A DNA stretch of 64,000 bases from Chitinophagaceae bacterium (GTDB lineage Bacteria > Bacteroidota > Bacteroidia > Chitinophagales > Chitinophagaceae), in the NCBI GenBank assembly GCA_023957155.1, contig JAMLHK010000001.1, positions 124,001 to 188,000 on the forward strand. Direction: 5' to 3'. The notes beneath the pieces are model-generated. The model saw only the letters and a list, made by a program, of their open reading frames with translations, did no database searches and was not told the origin of the DNA. The translations under genes were made by a program, and so were the position numbers. Positions 1 to 8,534 of this stretch are shown here, in pieces. Every line of letters starts with the position of its first letter. The first letter of the stretch is position 1.

Positions 1-3000
1 ATACGGAAGGGTTTGATACAGGTAAAACAGATCGCGTCCTATTACCGATAATGACAGCCCGTTCAATTTAAGCTTTGAATATACTTTTTGAGGAAAAGCA
101 TAATTCAATGCAGCTTGTCTTAACGCAATCCATGAATTTTCCAAAACCCAGAAATCCGCTACACCCGTAGATGAAGACCCATACCGGTAGTAAAACTGCG
201 GAAGATGGGAAGGTTCTACCAGTCCTTTGTCATACGCTTCCTGGTAAGTCATACCGCCCACATCGGCCGTACCGCCACCCGGCTTATCAACAGTCTGCCC
301 GGGTGCAAAAACACCCTGGGGAATAATACCATCATCATAAGTACCGCCATCATTAGCATATTGAGAGGTCCATTCTATCCCTCCGTTTTGTTTATCTCTT
401 CCGGGAAGCGTGTTAGGAAATACACCCGTATGGGTTCCATACCGGTAACTCAGTAAAACAAAATCGCCACCGATCTTCGCATCAGCAAGAATATTCAAAC
501 TGAAATTTTTATAGGTAAAGGTATTATCCCATCCGGCCCTGAATTTGGCATTGATATCACCCACATCCTGCCATTGATTGCTTCTTGCCGGGAAGGCCGT
601 CCTGGAATCGGAACGCCAGGCCAGAATAGGCAGCCCGTTTCTCGGGTCATTTTTATCTGTTCCCTGGAATGCGGTTGAGTGAATTTGTGTTCTTAGTACA
701 CCATAGGGACCGCCCACGACAGCCCAGGTGCTGATCTCACCAATATTAGCTCCCAGGTTATACTCCGTTCTGCCGGGATACAGCTCAAGGATCCTGTTCC
801 TGTTCACAGCGTAGGTAAGCATCGTATTCCAGGAAAAGTCGCGCGTTCTCACCGGTGTTGCATCTATGGCGATCTCAATTCCCCGGTTCCGGATCTTACC
901 CGCATTGATCAGCTGCGAAGCAACCCCGGATTCAATAGGAGCGTCTAAGTCAAGGATCTGGTTTTTGGTAATATCCTGGTACAGGCTCACATCAAAACCC
1001 ACCCTGTTATTCAAAAATCTCATTTCCAAACCTACTTCCTGCGATGACTTATTAAAAGGTTTCAGATTCGACTGTAATACCGTTGCTTTATCATTTACCA
1101 GCACATACGTAGAGGTAGCGATGGTTTGACCGTTAGCATTGGTAAACCCGCTGAAGCCAAAGCCGGGGTTGATCTGGTAGGGCTGGGTTCCACCGCCGAG
1201 ATTGGCAATATTTCCTCTCAGCTTACCATAGCTTATCCAGGAAGGCAGGCTGTTTTTAAGCGTTTCGGTAAATATCCAGGATAAGCTGACGGCAGGATAA
1301 CTGAAATTATTATTTCCTGTTCCGTCAGAATATGTCAGGGTCGAGATCCAGTCTGTTCTCCAGGTACCCTGGAGAAAAAGCATATCCTTATAGCCCAGGT
1401 CAACGCTGGCATATAAAGAATTGATATTAAACCGGCTTCTTACACCGCCTTCGGTATAAGGCTGGTTAACCGAATTTTTAATCGTGTAGCTTCCGGGAAA
1501 GTTCATTCCTCCTCTTGTTTCACTATATTCCCAGTTATTCCTGAATTGCTGAGCCTCTCCTCCGATATATCCGTTAACACTAAAATCATCGGTAAGATCC
1601 TTATTCATCATCAGCATCCACTTCATCAGGCTGGTGTTTTTATGCTCAAGTCCCAATCCATACATCCCTCCCGAAAAATTCACTCCCTGACCCAGCTCCC
1701 TGGTTTCCGATTTGGTATAGATATTATTGGTACTTCCTTCCAGCACTAATTTAGCCCAGCTTGTTAAATCAAGGGTGAGCGCTAATCTCCCGCGTAACAT
1801 CTGTTCGTTCTGCAGGTAATCATTTTCAAACAACGTAAACCAGAACCTGGATTCAGGCGCCTTATTCGGCTCATCCCGGTTGTTGGGATCAGGAGCACCT
1901 CCCAGGATACTGGTGTAATGTTCTTTCTGCATCCAGTATTTGGTATCATAATTCCTCGGCATCATCCAGCTATACAACTTTCCAAAATTGTTGGAGGCAA
2001 ATGCATCCATACCACCCAAACGGGGAGGATTCTGCCCGTTAAAAGTGCTATAGGCTCCGCTCACATCCACGCTTAAATAATCGGTAAACCGGTGTGTTAC
2101 CCTGAGGTCAAAAGCATCCTTATTAAATTTATTTTTAGGTACAATCCCTTTGGTCTGATTGTGGTTATACGACATGCGAAAAGTAGTCTTATCAGATCCC
2201 GCCTCCATGGCCACGTTGGTATTGGTACCCAAACCCGTCTGGAACGCATCTAAAAAATTATCAGGCTGCGGCAAATACTTTGTAGGTGTGCCATCGTAGT
2301 TGATCACATCCTGCCCGAGCATCCTTGGTCCCCAGTTTTCAAGCTCCCGCCCGATACCCCGGTCTATATACGGTAGCCCCGTAACCGGATCTTTAGGAAA
2401 TACTTTGGTTGTCCACTTTTCATTGGCCCCATAATTGGGATCTCTTGCATCTGTAAAAAAGTCGCCAACGGTACCACCTCCGAATTCATTTTGAAAATCC
2501 GGTCCGGCATAAGCATTCAGTACATTGACCGTCTGGTTCAGCGATACCCCAATGCCTTTACGTGCTTTCCCCTTTTTGGTCGTGATCAGTATTACTCCGT
2601 TGATGGCTCTTGAACCATATAAAGCTGCCGCAGATGAACCTTTTAATACGGATACGCTTTCAAAATCATCCATGTTCAGGTTTTTCAGGTCATTCCCAAA
2701 ATCACGTCCGCTACCATCAAAAACATCATTATCCATGATCACCCCGTCTATCACAAAAATGGGCTGGTTATTTCTTCCCAATGTCGAGTTTCCTCTTATC
2801 ACAATCTTTGAGCTGCCCATTACACCGGCAGCACCTCCCATATCAATCTGTACCCCGGCAACTTTACCCTGCAACGCGTTAATGGGATTAAGCTCATTGG
2901 TTTTAGCGAGGTCGGAGCCTTTTACCTCGGTTATGGCATACCCCAACTGGCGTTTTTGCTTTGAAACCCCCAATGCCGTTACCACAATTACCTCGCTTTC

Positions 3001-3309
3001 GGTAATATTCGGCTTAAGCACTACGGTAAGGTCGGTTTGATCGCCTACCACTACTTCCTCGTTTCCATATCCTACAAAAGAAAATACAAGCACATTCTGG
3101 GAAGCCGCCAACGATACATTAAAATGCCCCTGGGCATCCGTAGCGGTAATGGCGCCTGTTCCTTTTATGGCAACCGACACCCCCGGTAAAGCAGACCCGC
3201 TTTCATCTAATACGGTTCCGGAAATCGCTTTTCTTTGCTGGGCAAAAGCATTAGCTCCTGAAAATGCCATAAAAAGCATTAACAACAGATGCATAATATT
3301 TGATTTCAT
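1..3309 (-). CDS. SusC/RagA-family TonB-dependent outer-membrane transporter (partial)
   Basis: The reading frame starts at an ATG at 3309 and stays open to the left edge, so the C-terminal barrel end is missing. It begins with a signal peptide ending near FAQQ, then a carboxypeptidase-regulatory-like beta-sandwich domain (ISGTVLDESG, about residues 25-100). The TonB plug follows, with the typical SusC string LKGSSAAALYGSRAINGVIL near residue 210. The remaining roughly 850 residues look like beta-barrel. SusC proteins import glycan oligomers through the outer membrane with a SusD lipoprotein, which would lie beyond the edge. It sits 42 bases after the ROK regulator on the same strand, so the two may be co-transcribed. 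The link to fucose-containing glycans is inferred from the neighbouring GH29 gene. Confidence 0.93.
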   Translation of the reverse strand, partial: MKSNIMHLLLMLFMAFSGANAFAQQRKAISGTVLDESGSALPGVSVAIKGTGAITATDAQGHFNVSLAASQNVLVFSFVGYGNEEVVVGDQTDLTVVLKPNITESEVIVVTALGVSKQKRQLGYAITEVKGSDLAKTNELNPINALQGKVAGVQIDMGGAAGVMGSSKIVIRGNSTLGRNNQPIFVIDGVIMDNDVFDGSGRDFGNDLKNLNMDDFESVSVLKGSSAAALYGSRAINGVILITTKKGKARKGIGVSLNQTVNVLNAYAGPDFQNEFGGGTVGDFFTDARDPNYGANEKWTTKVFPKDPVTGLPYIDRGIGRELENWGPRMLGQDVINYDGTPTKYLPQPDNFLDAFQTGLGTNTNVAMEAGSDKTTFRMSYNHNQTKGIVPKNKFNKDAFDLRVTHRFTDYLSVDVSGAYSTFNGQNPPRLGGMDAFASNNFGKLYSWMMPRNYDTKYWMQKEHYTSILGGAPDPNNRDEPNKAPESRFWFTLFENDYLQNEQMLRGRLALTLDLTSWAKLVLEGSTNNIYTKSETRELGQGVNFSGGMYGLGLEHKNTSLMKWMLMMNKDLTDDFSVNGYIGGEAQQFRNNWEYSETRGGMNFPGSYTIKNSVNQPYTEGGVRSRFNINSLYASVDLGYKDMLFLQGTWRTDWISTLTYSDGTGNNNFSYPAVSLSWIFTETLKNSLPSWISYGKLRGNIANLGGGTQPYQINPGFGFSGFTNANGQTIATSTYVLVNDKATVLQSNLKPFNKSSQEVGLEMRFLNNRVGFDVSLYQDITKNQILDLDAPIESGVASQLINAGKIRNRGIEIAIDATPVRTRDFSWNTMLTYAVNRNRILELYPGRTEYNLGANIGEISTWAVVGGPYGVLRTQIHSTAFQGTDKNDPRNGLPILAWRSDSRTAFPARSNQWQDVGDINAKFRAGWDNTFTYKNFSLNILADAKIGGDFVLLSYRYGTHTGVFPNTLPGRDKQNGGIEWTSQYANDGGTYDDGIIPQGVFAPGQTVDKPGGGTADVGGMTYQEAYDKGLVEPSHLPQFYYRYGSSSTGVADFWVLENSWIALRQAALNYAFPQKVYSKLKLNGLSLSVIGRDLFYLYQTLPY

Positions 3310-3351
3310 TGCTGTTGGTTTTAGTTGATAATTTTGATTTAAAGATTTAGC

Positions 3352-4566
3352 TCAGGCTGCTTCCTGAATTTTATTTTTTTTTATTATACCCTTTTCATAC
3401 TTCTCCATTACCAATGCTGCCCCCCCGATAAGCTGGGCTTCATAGCCCAGGTCTGATATTACAATGGCCGTATTGGCGGCAAGCCGCGGAATGGAATGTT
3501 CGTTTAACGCCTGCTGGATCGGTGCCTGCAATATTTTACCTGCAAAAGCTCCCCTGCCACTTATTACTACCAGCCCGGGATTGAGCAGGTGGATTAAAAT
3601 GGCAATTCCGCGCCCGATGTTATAGCCCGCTTCAGACAATAGCTCAACAGCAAAACGGTCTCCTTTTGCCGCCGCATCCATAATCAGATTCGCTGCCGTT
3701 TCCTGGTTCAGCGATTCCAGCCCTGACTTCTTTAACACTGAAGTTCTGCCTGAAGCCAGCCCTTCCAGCGCCTTTTCTATTACGGCTATTAAAGAAGCTT
3801 CCGTTTCCAGGCAACCGCTTTTACCGCAACTGCACAGTTTACCATTCTGAAACAAAGGAATATGACTGAACTCACCCGCAAAACCATTATCTCCCCTGAA
3901 TAACACATTGTTTAATATCAGCCCCAGGCCAATGCCCCAGCCCACATTAATTACCATCACATTCTTTTTACCCTTGGCCGCACCGAATTTCAATTCAGCC
4001 AATGCAACCAAGCTCGAGTCATTGTCAATAACAACCGGAACACCCACCTTACTCTCAATAAAGGAAGTAAGCGTACCGTGCAGCTTTCCCGAAAAGGAAT
4101 AGTTCACGCCTTCTTTACTATCTATAAAACCCGGCATCCCGATACCAATACCTGCGATCCTGGTTTTGTCTATTCCCGTTTTATCTATCAACAGCCTGAT
4201 CTGGTCTGCTATAATGTTCACGGCACCCGGGTTTTCCGCGAGGTTCAGCTCCAGGCTTTCCATTTCCCCGATATGCCTGTTTTGCATATCCATTACCACC
4301 ATACGTGTAACAAACTGATCAATAGCCACGGACACCGTATACATCATATCAGACCGGAGTGAATACATCTGCGGACGCCTGCCGCCGCTGGAAGGTGCAT
4401 GCCCTGTTTCTACTACCACTCCTTCCTCTACCAGTTCATTCAAAATTTTCGTAGTAAGGGAAAGGCTTTTTTCAATCCGCTCACTTATCTCCGCGCAGGA
4501 CAACATTCCGGAAAAATAAAGGTGATTTACAATCCGCTTTCTATATAATTGAGACTTACCCGCCAT
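3352..4566 (-). CDS. ROK-family transcriptional repressor (XylR/NagC type)
   Basis: This 404-residue protein has an N-terminal winged helix-turn-helix (about residues 8-65) followed by a ROK sugar-kinase-like domain. The ROK signature is visible: a phosphate-binding string (GIGIGMPGFID), the GEFSH sugar-site string, and the zinc motif CSCGKSGCLE near residue 245. Proteins with both parts are usually sugar-responsive repressors rather than kinases. It is divergent from the GH29 fucosidase and upstream of the SusC gene, so it probably controls this glycan locus. The start codon overlaps the first of three AT-rich repeats in the intergenic region, which could be its own operators. The effector sugar cannot be read from the sequence. 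Confidence 0.9.
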   Translation of the reverse strand: MAGKSQLYRKRIVNHLYFSGMLSCAEISERIEKSLSLTTKILNELVEEGVVVETGHAPSSGGRRPQMYSLRSDMMYTVSVAIDQFVTRMVVMDMQNRHIGEMESLELNLAENPGAVNIIADQIRLLIDKTGIDKTRIAGIGIGMPGFIDSKEGVNYSFSGKLHGTLTSFIESKVGVPVVIDNDSSLVALAELKFGAAKGKKNVMVINVGWGIGLGLILNNVLFRGDNGFAGEFSHIPLFQNGKLCSCGKSGCLETEASLIAVIEKALEGLASGRTSVLKKSGLESLNQETAANLIMDAAAKGDRFAVELLSEAGYNIGRGIAILIHLLNPGLVVISGRGAFAGKILQAPIQQALNEHSIPRLAANTAIVISDLGYEAQLIGGAALVMEKYEKGIIKKNKIQEAA

Positions 4567-4665
4567 TAATTTAGAAATAAAACAAGCTTAATTTAAAATA
4601 AAAAGTTAAAGAAAATAAACTTTTATCAAAAAAACAAGATGTTTTCAATTAATTTTAAAATAAAA
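4566..4665. promoter_or_regulatory. Three similar AT-rich direct repeats, candidate ROK operators
   Basis: The intergenic region between the ROK repressor and the fucosidase contains three near-copies of one sequence: TTAATTTAGAAATAAAAC at 4566, TTAATTTAAAATAAAA at 4588 and TTAATTTTAAAATAAAA at 4649. NagC/Mlc-type ROK repressors are known to bind AT-rich operators. The AT-rich background makes chance similarity possible, so the binding role is inference. Confidence 0.4.
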
Positions 4666-4756
4666 TGAATACAGGCTGCCCTTATTACATATTCAGGAAG
4701 AAAATAAAGATATTTGCTTAATAAGTTTTAATCAAAACAAATTAATATTAATAATT

Positions 4757-6088
4757 ATGCGTTTGATTTTTTCTGCCTTGCTCTTGTTTGCAACAGTTTT
4801 TTATACCCGGGCACAATCCCCCGTAAATGACAATCCGGCTAAAATGCAATGGTTTAAGGATGCCAAGCTGGGTATTTTTATCCACTGGGGTATTTATGCT
4901 GTTGACGGCGTAGATGAGAGCTGGTCGTTTTATAATAAGAAAATGCCATACGCCGATTATATGAAACAATTAAATGGCTTCACGGCTAAAAACTATGATC
5001 CGCAGTCCTGGATAGAGCTCATCAAAGAGTCAGGTGCCAGGTATGCGGTAATCACTACTAAACACCACGATGGTATTGCGCTTTGGGACACCAAAGTCAA
5101 TAATATGAGTACAGCCAAATTAACGCCTGCACGAAGAGATGTGCTCACTCCTTTTTTCCGGGCGCTGAGAAATGCGGGGCTTAAAGCCGGGGCCTATTTT
5201 TCCGTATTAGACTGGAGTCACCAGGATTATCCCGGGTTTTTAAAAGACAGCAGCCGGTACCAGATCAAAAATGATCCGGCAAGATGGAACCGATACCGCA
5301 ATTTCTACCAGGCACAGATTAAAGAACTGAGCACACAGTTTAACCCTGATTTATTTTGGTTTGACGGCGATTGGGAGCACAGTGCGGAAGAATGGCAGGC
5401 TAAGAAAGTACGAGAAATGATCCTGGCGCATAATCCCGCTGCCATCATTAACGGGAGACTTGCCGGCTACGGCGATTACGAAACGCCCGAGCAGAACTTC
5501 CCCATTACCCGGCCTTCCCTCCATCCCTGGGAGCTGTGTATGACCTCCAATAATAACTGGGGATACCATCCCGATGACAGTGCCTATAAAACACCTTATG
5601 AGCTGATCACTATTTTTGCCGATGTGATCAGTAACGGCGGAAACCTGTTATTTGATATTGGCCCGCGGGAAGACGGATGGATACCTACAGAACAGGTTCA
5701 CCTGTTAAAAGAATTAGGCAAATGGACGCACAAACATGAAGAAGCCATTTTTAAAACAGAAGCCGGTTTGCCCCCCGGACATTTTTACGGACCAAGCACC
5801 CTGTCAAAAGACTCCTCTACACTCTACCTTTTTGTACCCAACCTCAACCGGGGTAAATTAGTGATCAAAGGGCTGTTCAATACCATTCAACGCATCCGGG
5901 TTGTTGGAACAGACCAGTTGCTGCATCACAAAATCGTTGGAAAAATATCATGGAGCCCGGTACCGGGACTGGTATATGTTGATGAGATACCGGAATCAGC
6001 CGCCGATACCTATATGACGGTAATTGAAGTAAAATTAGACGGACCAATAAAACTGTATAAAGGCAAGGGAGGGTTAACAGGAGAGTAG
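4757..6088 (+). CDS. Secreted alpha-L-fucosidase, GH29
   Basis: The 443-residue protein starts with a signal peptide (MRLIFSALLLFATVFYTRAQ). The GH29 barrel follows: WFKDAKLGIFIHWGIYAV near residue 30, the substrate-site string TTKHHDGIALW near residue 100, and WFDGDWE near residue 203, whose first Asp fits the family's nucleophile. GH29 enzymes hydrolyse terminal alpha-L-fucose with retention. The enzyme probably works in the periplasm or at the outer membrane. It is divergent from the ROK repressor and close to a SusC transporter, which supports a small glycan-use locus. The C-terminal part is short compared with large GH29 enzymes, and no carbohydrate-binding module is seen. Confidence 0.93.
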   Translation: MRLIFSALLLFATVFYTRAQSPVNDNPAKMQWFKDAKLGIFIHWGIYAVDGVDESWSFYNKKMPYADYMKQLNGFTAKNYDPQSWIELIKESGARYAVITTKHHDGIALWDTKVNNMSTAKLTPARRDVLTPFFRALRNAGLKAGAYFSVLDWSHQDYPGFLKDSSRYQIKNDPARWNRYRNFYQAQIKELSTQFNPDLFWFDGDWEHSAEEWQAKKVREMILAHNPAAIINGRLAGYGDYETPEQNFPITRPSLHPWELCMTSNNNWGYHPDDSAYKTPYELITIFADVISNGGNLLFDIGPREDGWIPTEQVHLLKELGKWTHKHEEAIFKTEAGLPPGHFYGPSTLSKDSSTLYLFVPNLNRGKLVIKGLFNTIQRIRVVGTDQLLHHKIVGKISWSPVPGLVYVDEIPESAADTYMTVIEVKLDGPIKLYKGKGGLTGE

Positions 6089-6101
6089 GAAAGTTCAGTT
6101 A

Positions 6102-6163
6102 GTTTGTAGTTTATAGTTTATGGTTCCCGAAACTTCCAAACTATAAACTTCCAAACTACAAAC
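6102..6163. repeat. Overlapping inverted repeats between convergent genes
   Basis: A 12-base arm at 6108-6119 (AGTTTATAGTTT) pairs with 6138-6149. A second arm at 6102-6112 (GTTTGTAGTTT) pairs with 6153-6163. The left arms overlap, so the two hairpins exclude each other. The site lies between the convergent fucosidase and rhodanese genes and could end transcription in both directions, although it lacks a clear T-run. Confidence 0.5.
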
Positions 6164-6171
6164 TTCCAACC

Positions 6172-6828
6172 CTAATTCAACGCTCCGGGTTCTTTTACAA
6201 CGGTGATCCCTTTGGTATGTTTAATGGACTCCCAGCCACCGGTAATATTGCGCAGGTTGTTGTAGCCCTGTATTTTTAAGAGGGAGGCAGCAGTAACGCT
6301 CCGTGAGCCCAGAGCAGAATGGAGGTACAAATTATCTCTTTCACCCAGGTGAGCAATAATACCCGGGTCTTTCATATCGGCAAGTGGAATATTTAACGCA
6401 TCCTGTACATGTCCTTCCGCATACTCTACCGGGTGACGTACATCCACTACTAAAAGATTTTTGTCATAAGGAATATCCATTGCCAGCTCCCCGGCATCTA
6501 TATTTATGATCATGTCTATTGCCCCGCCGGTGTCTTTCCATGCTTCAAATCCTCCCTGCAGGTAGCCGGCCACGCGGTTCACTCCTGCATCTGCCAGTAA
6601 TACCGCACAGGTTTCTTCCCTGCCCGCCGCAGTAATCAAAATGATCTGTCTGTCAGCCGGCAAAATATTAACGGCCCGTTCTACAAATTGCCCGTCAAAA
6701 CAGATAAAAACAGACCCCGGTATAAATCCTTCTGTAAATACCGCGGCACTCCGGGTATCAACCATTACATAATCATCACTGTTCCTGAGCAGCTCATTCA
6801 ATTCCCGCGGAGTAAAAGCTTTATACAT
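6172..6828 (-). CDS. Double rhodanese-domain protein without catalytic cysteines
   Basis: This 218-residue protein has two rhodanese-like domains, about residues 1-100 and 110-215. In the first, the active loop reads TAAGREE. In the second it reads HSALGSRS, where the usual Cys of CxxGxRS is Ser. Both loops therefore lack the sulfur-carrying Cys, and sulfurtransferase activity is unlikely. The sequence resembles the C-terminal rhodanese pair of MBL-fold/rhodanese fusion proteins (LQGGFEAWKDTGG, then GYNNLRNITGGWESI), but the metallo-beta-lactamase domain is absent. It lies just after an ArsR-type regulator and is separated from it by a terminator. A role in sulfur handling or in binding a partner is possible but unproven. 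Confidence 0.85.
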   Translation of the reverse strand: MYKAFTPRELNELLRNSDDYVMVDTRSAAVFTEGFIPGSVFICFDGQFVERAVNILPADRQIILITAAGREETCAVLLADAGVNRVAGYLQGGFEAWKDTGGAIDMIINIDAGELAMDIPYDKNLLVVDVRHPVEYAEGHVQDALNIPLADMKDPGIIAHLGERDNLYLHSALGSRSVTAASLLKIQGYNNLRNITGGWESIKHTKGITVVKEPGALN

Positions 6829-6861
6829 ACTTTTCAGACAAAATAGTTAAACACTGCGTTT

Positions 6862-6899
6862 AAAAAAAACGGTTGATGATCATAATACATCAACCGTTT
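6862..6899 (-). terminator. Rho-independent terminator after the ArsR-type gene
   Basis: A perfect 12-bp stem (6867-6878 with 6888-6899, AAACGGTTGATG) has a 9-base loop and is followed on the minus strand by a run of T (A-run at 6862-6869 on the plus strand). It lies 19 bases after the ArsR-family stop codon and separates that gene from the rhodanese gene. Confidence 0.9.
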
Positions 6900-6918
6900 A
6901 TCATAAAAATGAGATGAA

Positions 6919-7272
6919 TTAGCTTAAAAGCTGTTCTACAAAATGGTATATCTCAGCCAGGCGCTTATGATTTACCGAGTAGTATATAAACTTTCCCTCA
7001 CGGGTGGTGCTTACCATCCCCGCCCTTCTTAAAATAGCGAGGTGCTGGGAAGCAACTGATTGTTCAAGCCGGAGCTGCACATACAATTCAGTAACCGTCA
7101 TCTTTTGCTTTTCATCCAGCAACTGAATCATTTGCTGTCTCAACTTGTGATTAAGCGCCCTAAGGATAAGCGCTGCTTTTTTAACATTCAGAAAGTCAAT
7201 CCGCAATTCGGACGCATCTTCCTGAGCCGATCCGTTCAGTACCATTGTGTATGGATTTGTAAGGCCAGTCAT
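6919..7272 (-). CDS. ArsR/SmtB-family winged-helix regulator
   Basis: The 117-residue protein has the ArsR fold: ALILRALNHKLRQQMIQLL leads into the helix-turn-helix with the recognition helix around LEQSVASQHLAILRRAGMV (about residues 68-88), then a wing (TREGKFIYYSVN). No CxC metal-binding pair is seen in the recognition helix, so classical arsenic or zinc sensing through that site is not supported. The next minus-strand gene encodes a double rhodanese protein, and ArsR proteins near rhodaneses often sense sulfur species. However, this protein has no Cys at all, which argues against a thiol sensor. Transcription probably starts from the -7 element at 7315-7322. Confidence 0.88.
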   Translation of the reverse strand: MTGLTNPYTMVLNGSAQEDASELRIDFLNVKKAALILRALNHKLRQQMIQLLDEKQKMTVTELYVQLRLEQSVASQHLAILRRAGMVSTTREGKFIYYSVNHKRLAEIYHFVEQLLS

Positions 7273-7314
7273 AGGAATAATTACTTTAAAATTTAATCAT
7301 TAAGCTATCAGGTG

Positions 7315-7322
7315 CAAAGATA
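7315..7322 (-). promoter_or_regulatory. -7 promoter element of the ArsR-type gene
   Basis: Read on the minus strand this is TATCTTTG, a perfect match to the Bacteroidota -7 consensus TAnnTTTG. It would give a leader of about 36 bases before the ATG at 7272. A well-spaced TTTG -33 element is not evident. Confidence 0.55.
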
Positions 7323-7378
7323 TAACTGAAAATACAAATAATGCCTTCCTACATGTTAAAGTAATAAAAATGTATGGC

Positions 7379-8068
7379 TCACGGGGCTGTTTTTTTATTG
7401 CCTTTTTCAAAATGAAATGCTTTGGCATACAAGGGCTCTGTATAGGCCAGGCTACAGAAATCATTGTTTTTAAAGGATTTATAAAAAAGACGGGAAAGAT
7501 GGGTTCCGGTATAATCCACTTCTATAAACCGGGTATTTTCCCTGTTTACCGGCATAGCCTCCCATTTGGGTGCCCCGCTGCCCAAACACAGCATTTTCTT
7601 ATTTACCGGTACTTCGGCAAATATGTCATCGGATAGTATTATTGCCCGGGGAGGTAAAATCAAGTCCAAAGACAAACTGTATAATGCCGTATACACTTCA
7701 TTACGGCGGGCATCAATCATCGGGGCATACACATCAAACTCCGGATATTGCTCTATAGCTGCCACGGTCATTACTTCTAATGTACTGAGCGTTAATAATG
7801 GTTTACCGAGTGCATAACAGATCCCCTTAGCGCTGGCCATACCTACCCGTAAGCCGGTATAAGAACCCGGTCCGCTGGTTACGCCAATGGCATCAACATC
7901 GGCAATGCTGCAATTCAGCCTGTTTAAAAGTTGCTGTATGGCGGGTTGCACAAAAGCAGCATGATCCTGCTGTATCATATTACCCAGCTCCATCAGCAAA
8001 TTACCATCACGCGATAATCCCACCGTGGCTTTTGCCAGTGCCGTATCTATATGTAACAATAATGCCAT
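7379..8068 (-). CDS. tsaB: tRNA threonylcarbamoyladenosine biosynthesis protein TsaB
   Basis: The 229-residue protein opens with the ASKHA-fold string LLHIDTALAKATVGLS. It carries the TsaB hallmark GVTSGPGSYTGLRVGMASAK (about residues 63-82), followed by the family's STLEVM segment. TsaB is the non-catalytic partner of TsaD and TsaE in making t6A at position 37 of ANN-decoding tRNAs in the cytoplasm. The length fits the family. It is divergent from ridA with a 74-base gap. A -7 element at 8087-8094 would give a very short leader of about a dozen bases. Confidence 0.95.
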   Translation of the reverse strand: MALLLHIDTALAKATVGLSRDGNLLMELGNMIQQDHAAFVQPAIQQLLNRLNCSIADVDAIGVTSGPGSYTGLRVGMASAKGICYALGKPLLTLSTLEVMTVAAIEQYPEFDVYAPMIDARRNEVYTALYSLSLDLILPPRAIILSDDIFAEVPVNKKMLCLGSGAPKWEAMPVNRENTRFIEVDYTGTHLSRLFYKSFKNNDFCSLAYTEPLYAKAFHFEKGNKKTAP

Positions 8069-8086
8069 CTCCTTATGCTATTTGTG

Positions 8087-8094
8087 CAAAAATA
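8087..8094 (-). promoter_or_regulatory. -7 promoter element of tsaB
   Basis: The minus-strand sequence is TATTTTTG, a perfect TAnnTTTG match. It is 18 bases upstream of the tsaB ATG, so the transcript leader would be very short. Confidence 0.5.
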
Positions 8095-8142
8095 GGCCTG
8101 CATAATGAGTATCTTCGCGTTTTTATCCTTCATTACACCACT

Positions 8143-8523
8143 ATGAGTAAAACAATCATCAATACAGAAAATGCACCGGCTCCCATAGGTCCTTATAACC
8201 AGTCGGTAATGGCAGGCAATTTACTGTTCGTTTCCGGACAGATAGCTATTGATCCCCAAACAGGGAATATTGAAGCAAAAGACGCGGCTGCCGAAACAAC
8301 GCAGGTCATGAAAAACATTGAAGCCATTCTTACGCAGGCCGGTCTTACCTTTGAGCACGTGGTAAAAACAACGATCTTCCTGTCGGATATGAGCCTGTTT
8401 GCTATTGTAAACGAAGTGTACGGCAAACATTTTTCCGGTAACTTCCCCGCCAGGGAAACGGTGGCTGTTAAAGAATTACCTAAGAAAGTGAATATTGAAA
8501 TTAGCGTTATCGCAGCTAAATAA
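8143..8523 (+). CDS. ridA: RidA-family reactive enamine/imine deaminase
   Basis: The 126-residue protein has the full RidA pattern: AIDPQTG, the TKNI-like MKNIEAILTQAGLTFEHVVKTT, and FPARETVAVKELP with the active-site Arg, ending EISVIAAK. RidA hydrolyses reactive enamine and imine intermediates produced by PLP enzymes. I chose the ATG at 8143 (MSKTIINTENAPAPIGPYNQ), because this matches the normal RidA N-terminus. The frame is open further upstream, but that part shows no similarity to the family. The next gene encodes a PLP enzyme and starts 12 bases after the stop, which fits a shared transcript and role. Confidence 0.95.
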   Translation: MSKTIINTENAPAPIGPYNQSVMAGNLLFVSGQIAIDPQTGNIEAKDAAAETTQVMKNIEAILTQAGLTFEHVVKTTIFLSDMSLFAIVNEVYGKHFSGNFPARETVAVKELPKKVNIEISVIAAK

Positions 8524-8534
8524 ATTTTAACCCG

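Noticed and set aside
2525-3040. 171-codon plus-strand frame
   Set aside because: Antisense to the plug domain of the SusC gene; no protein-like motif.
8032-8142. N-terminal extension of the ridA frame
   Set aside because: It overlaps tsaB and its promoter; RidA begins normally at 8143.
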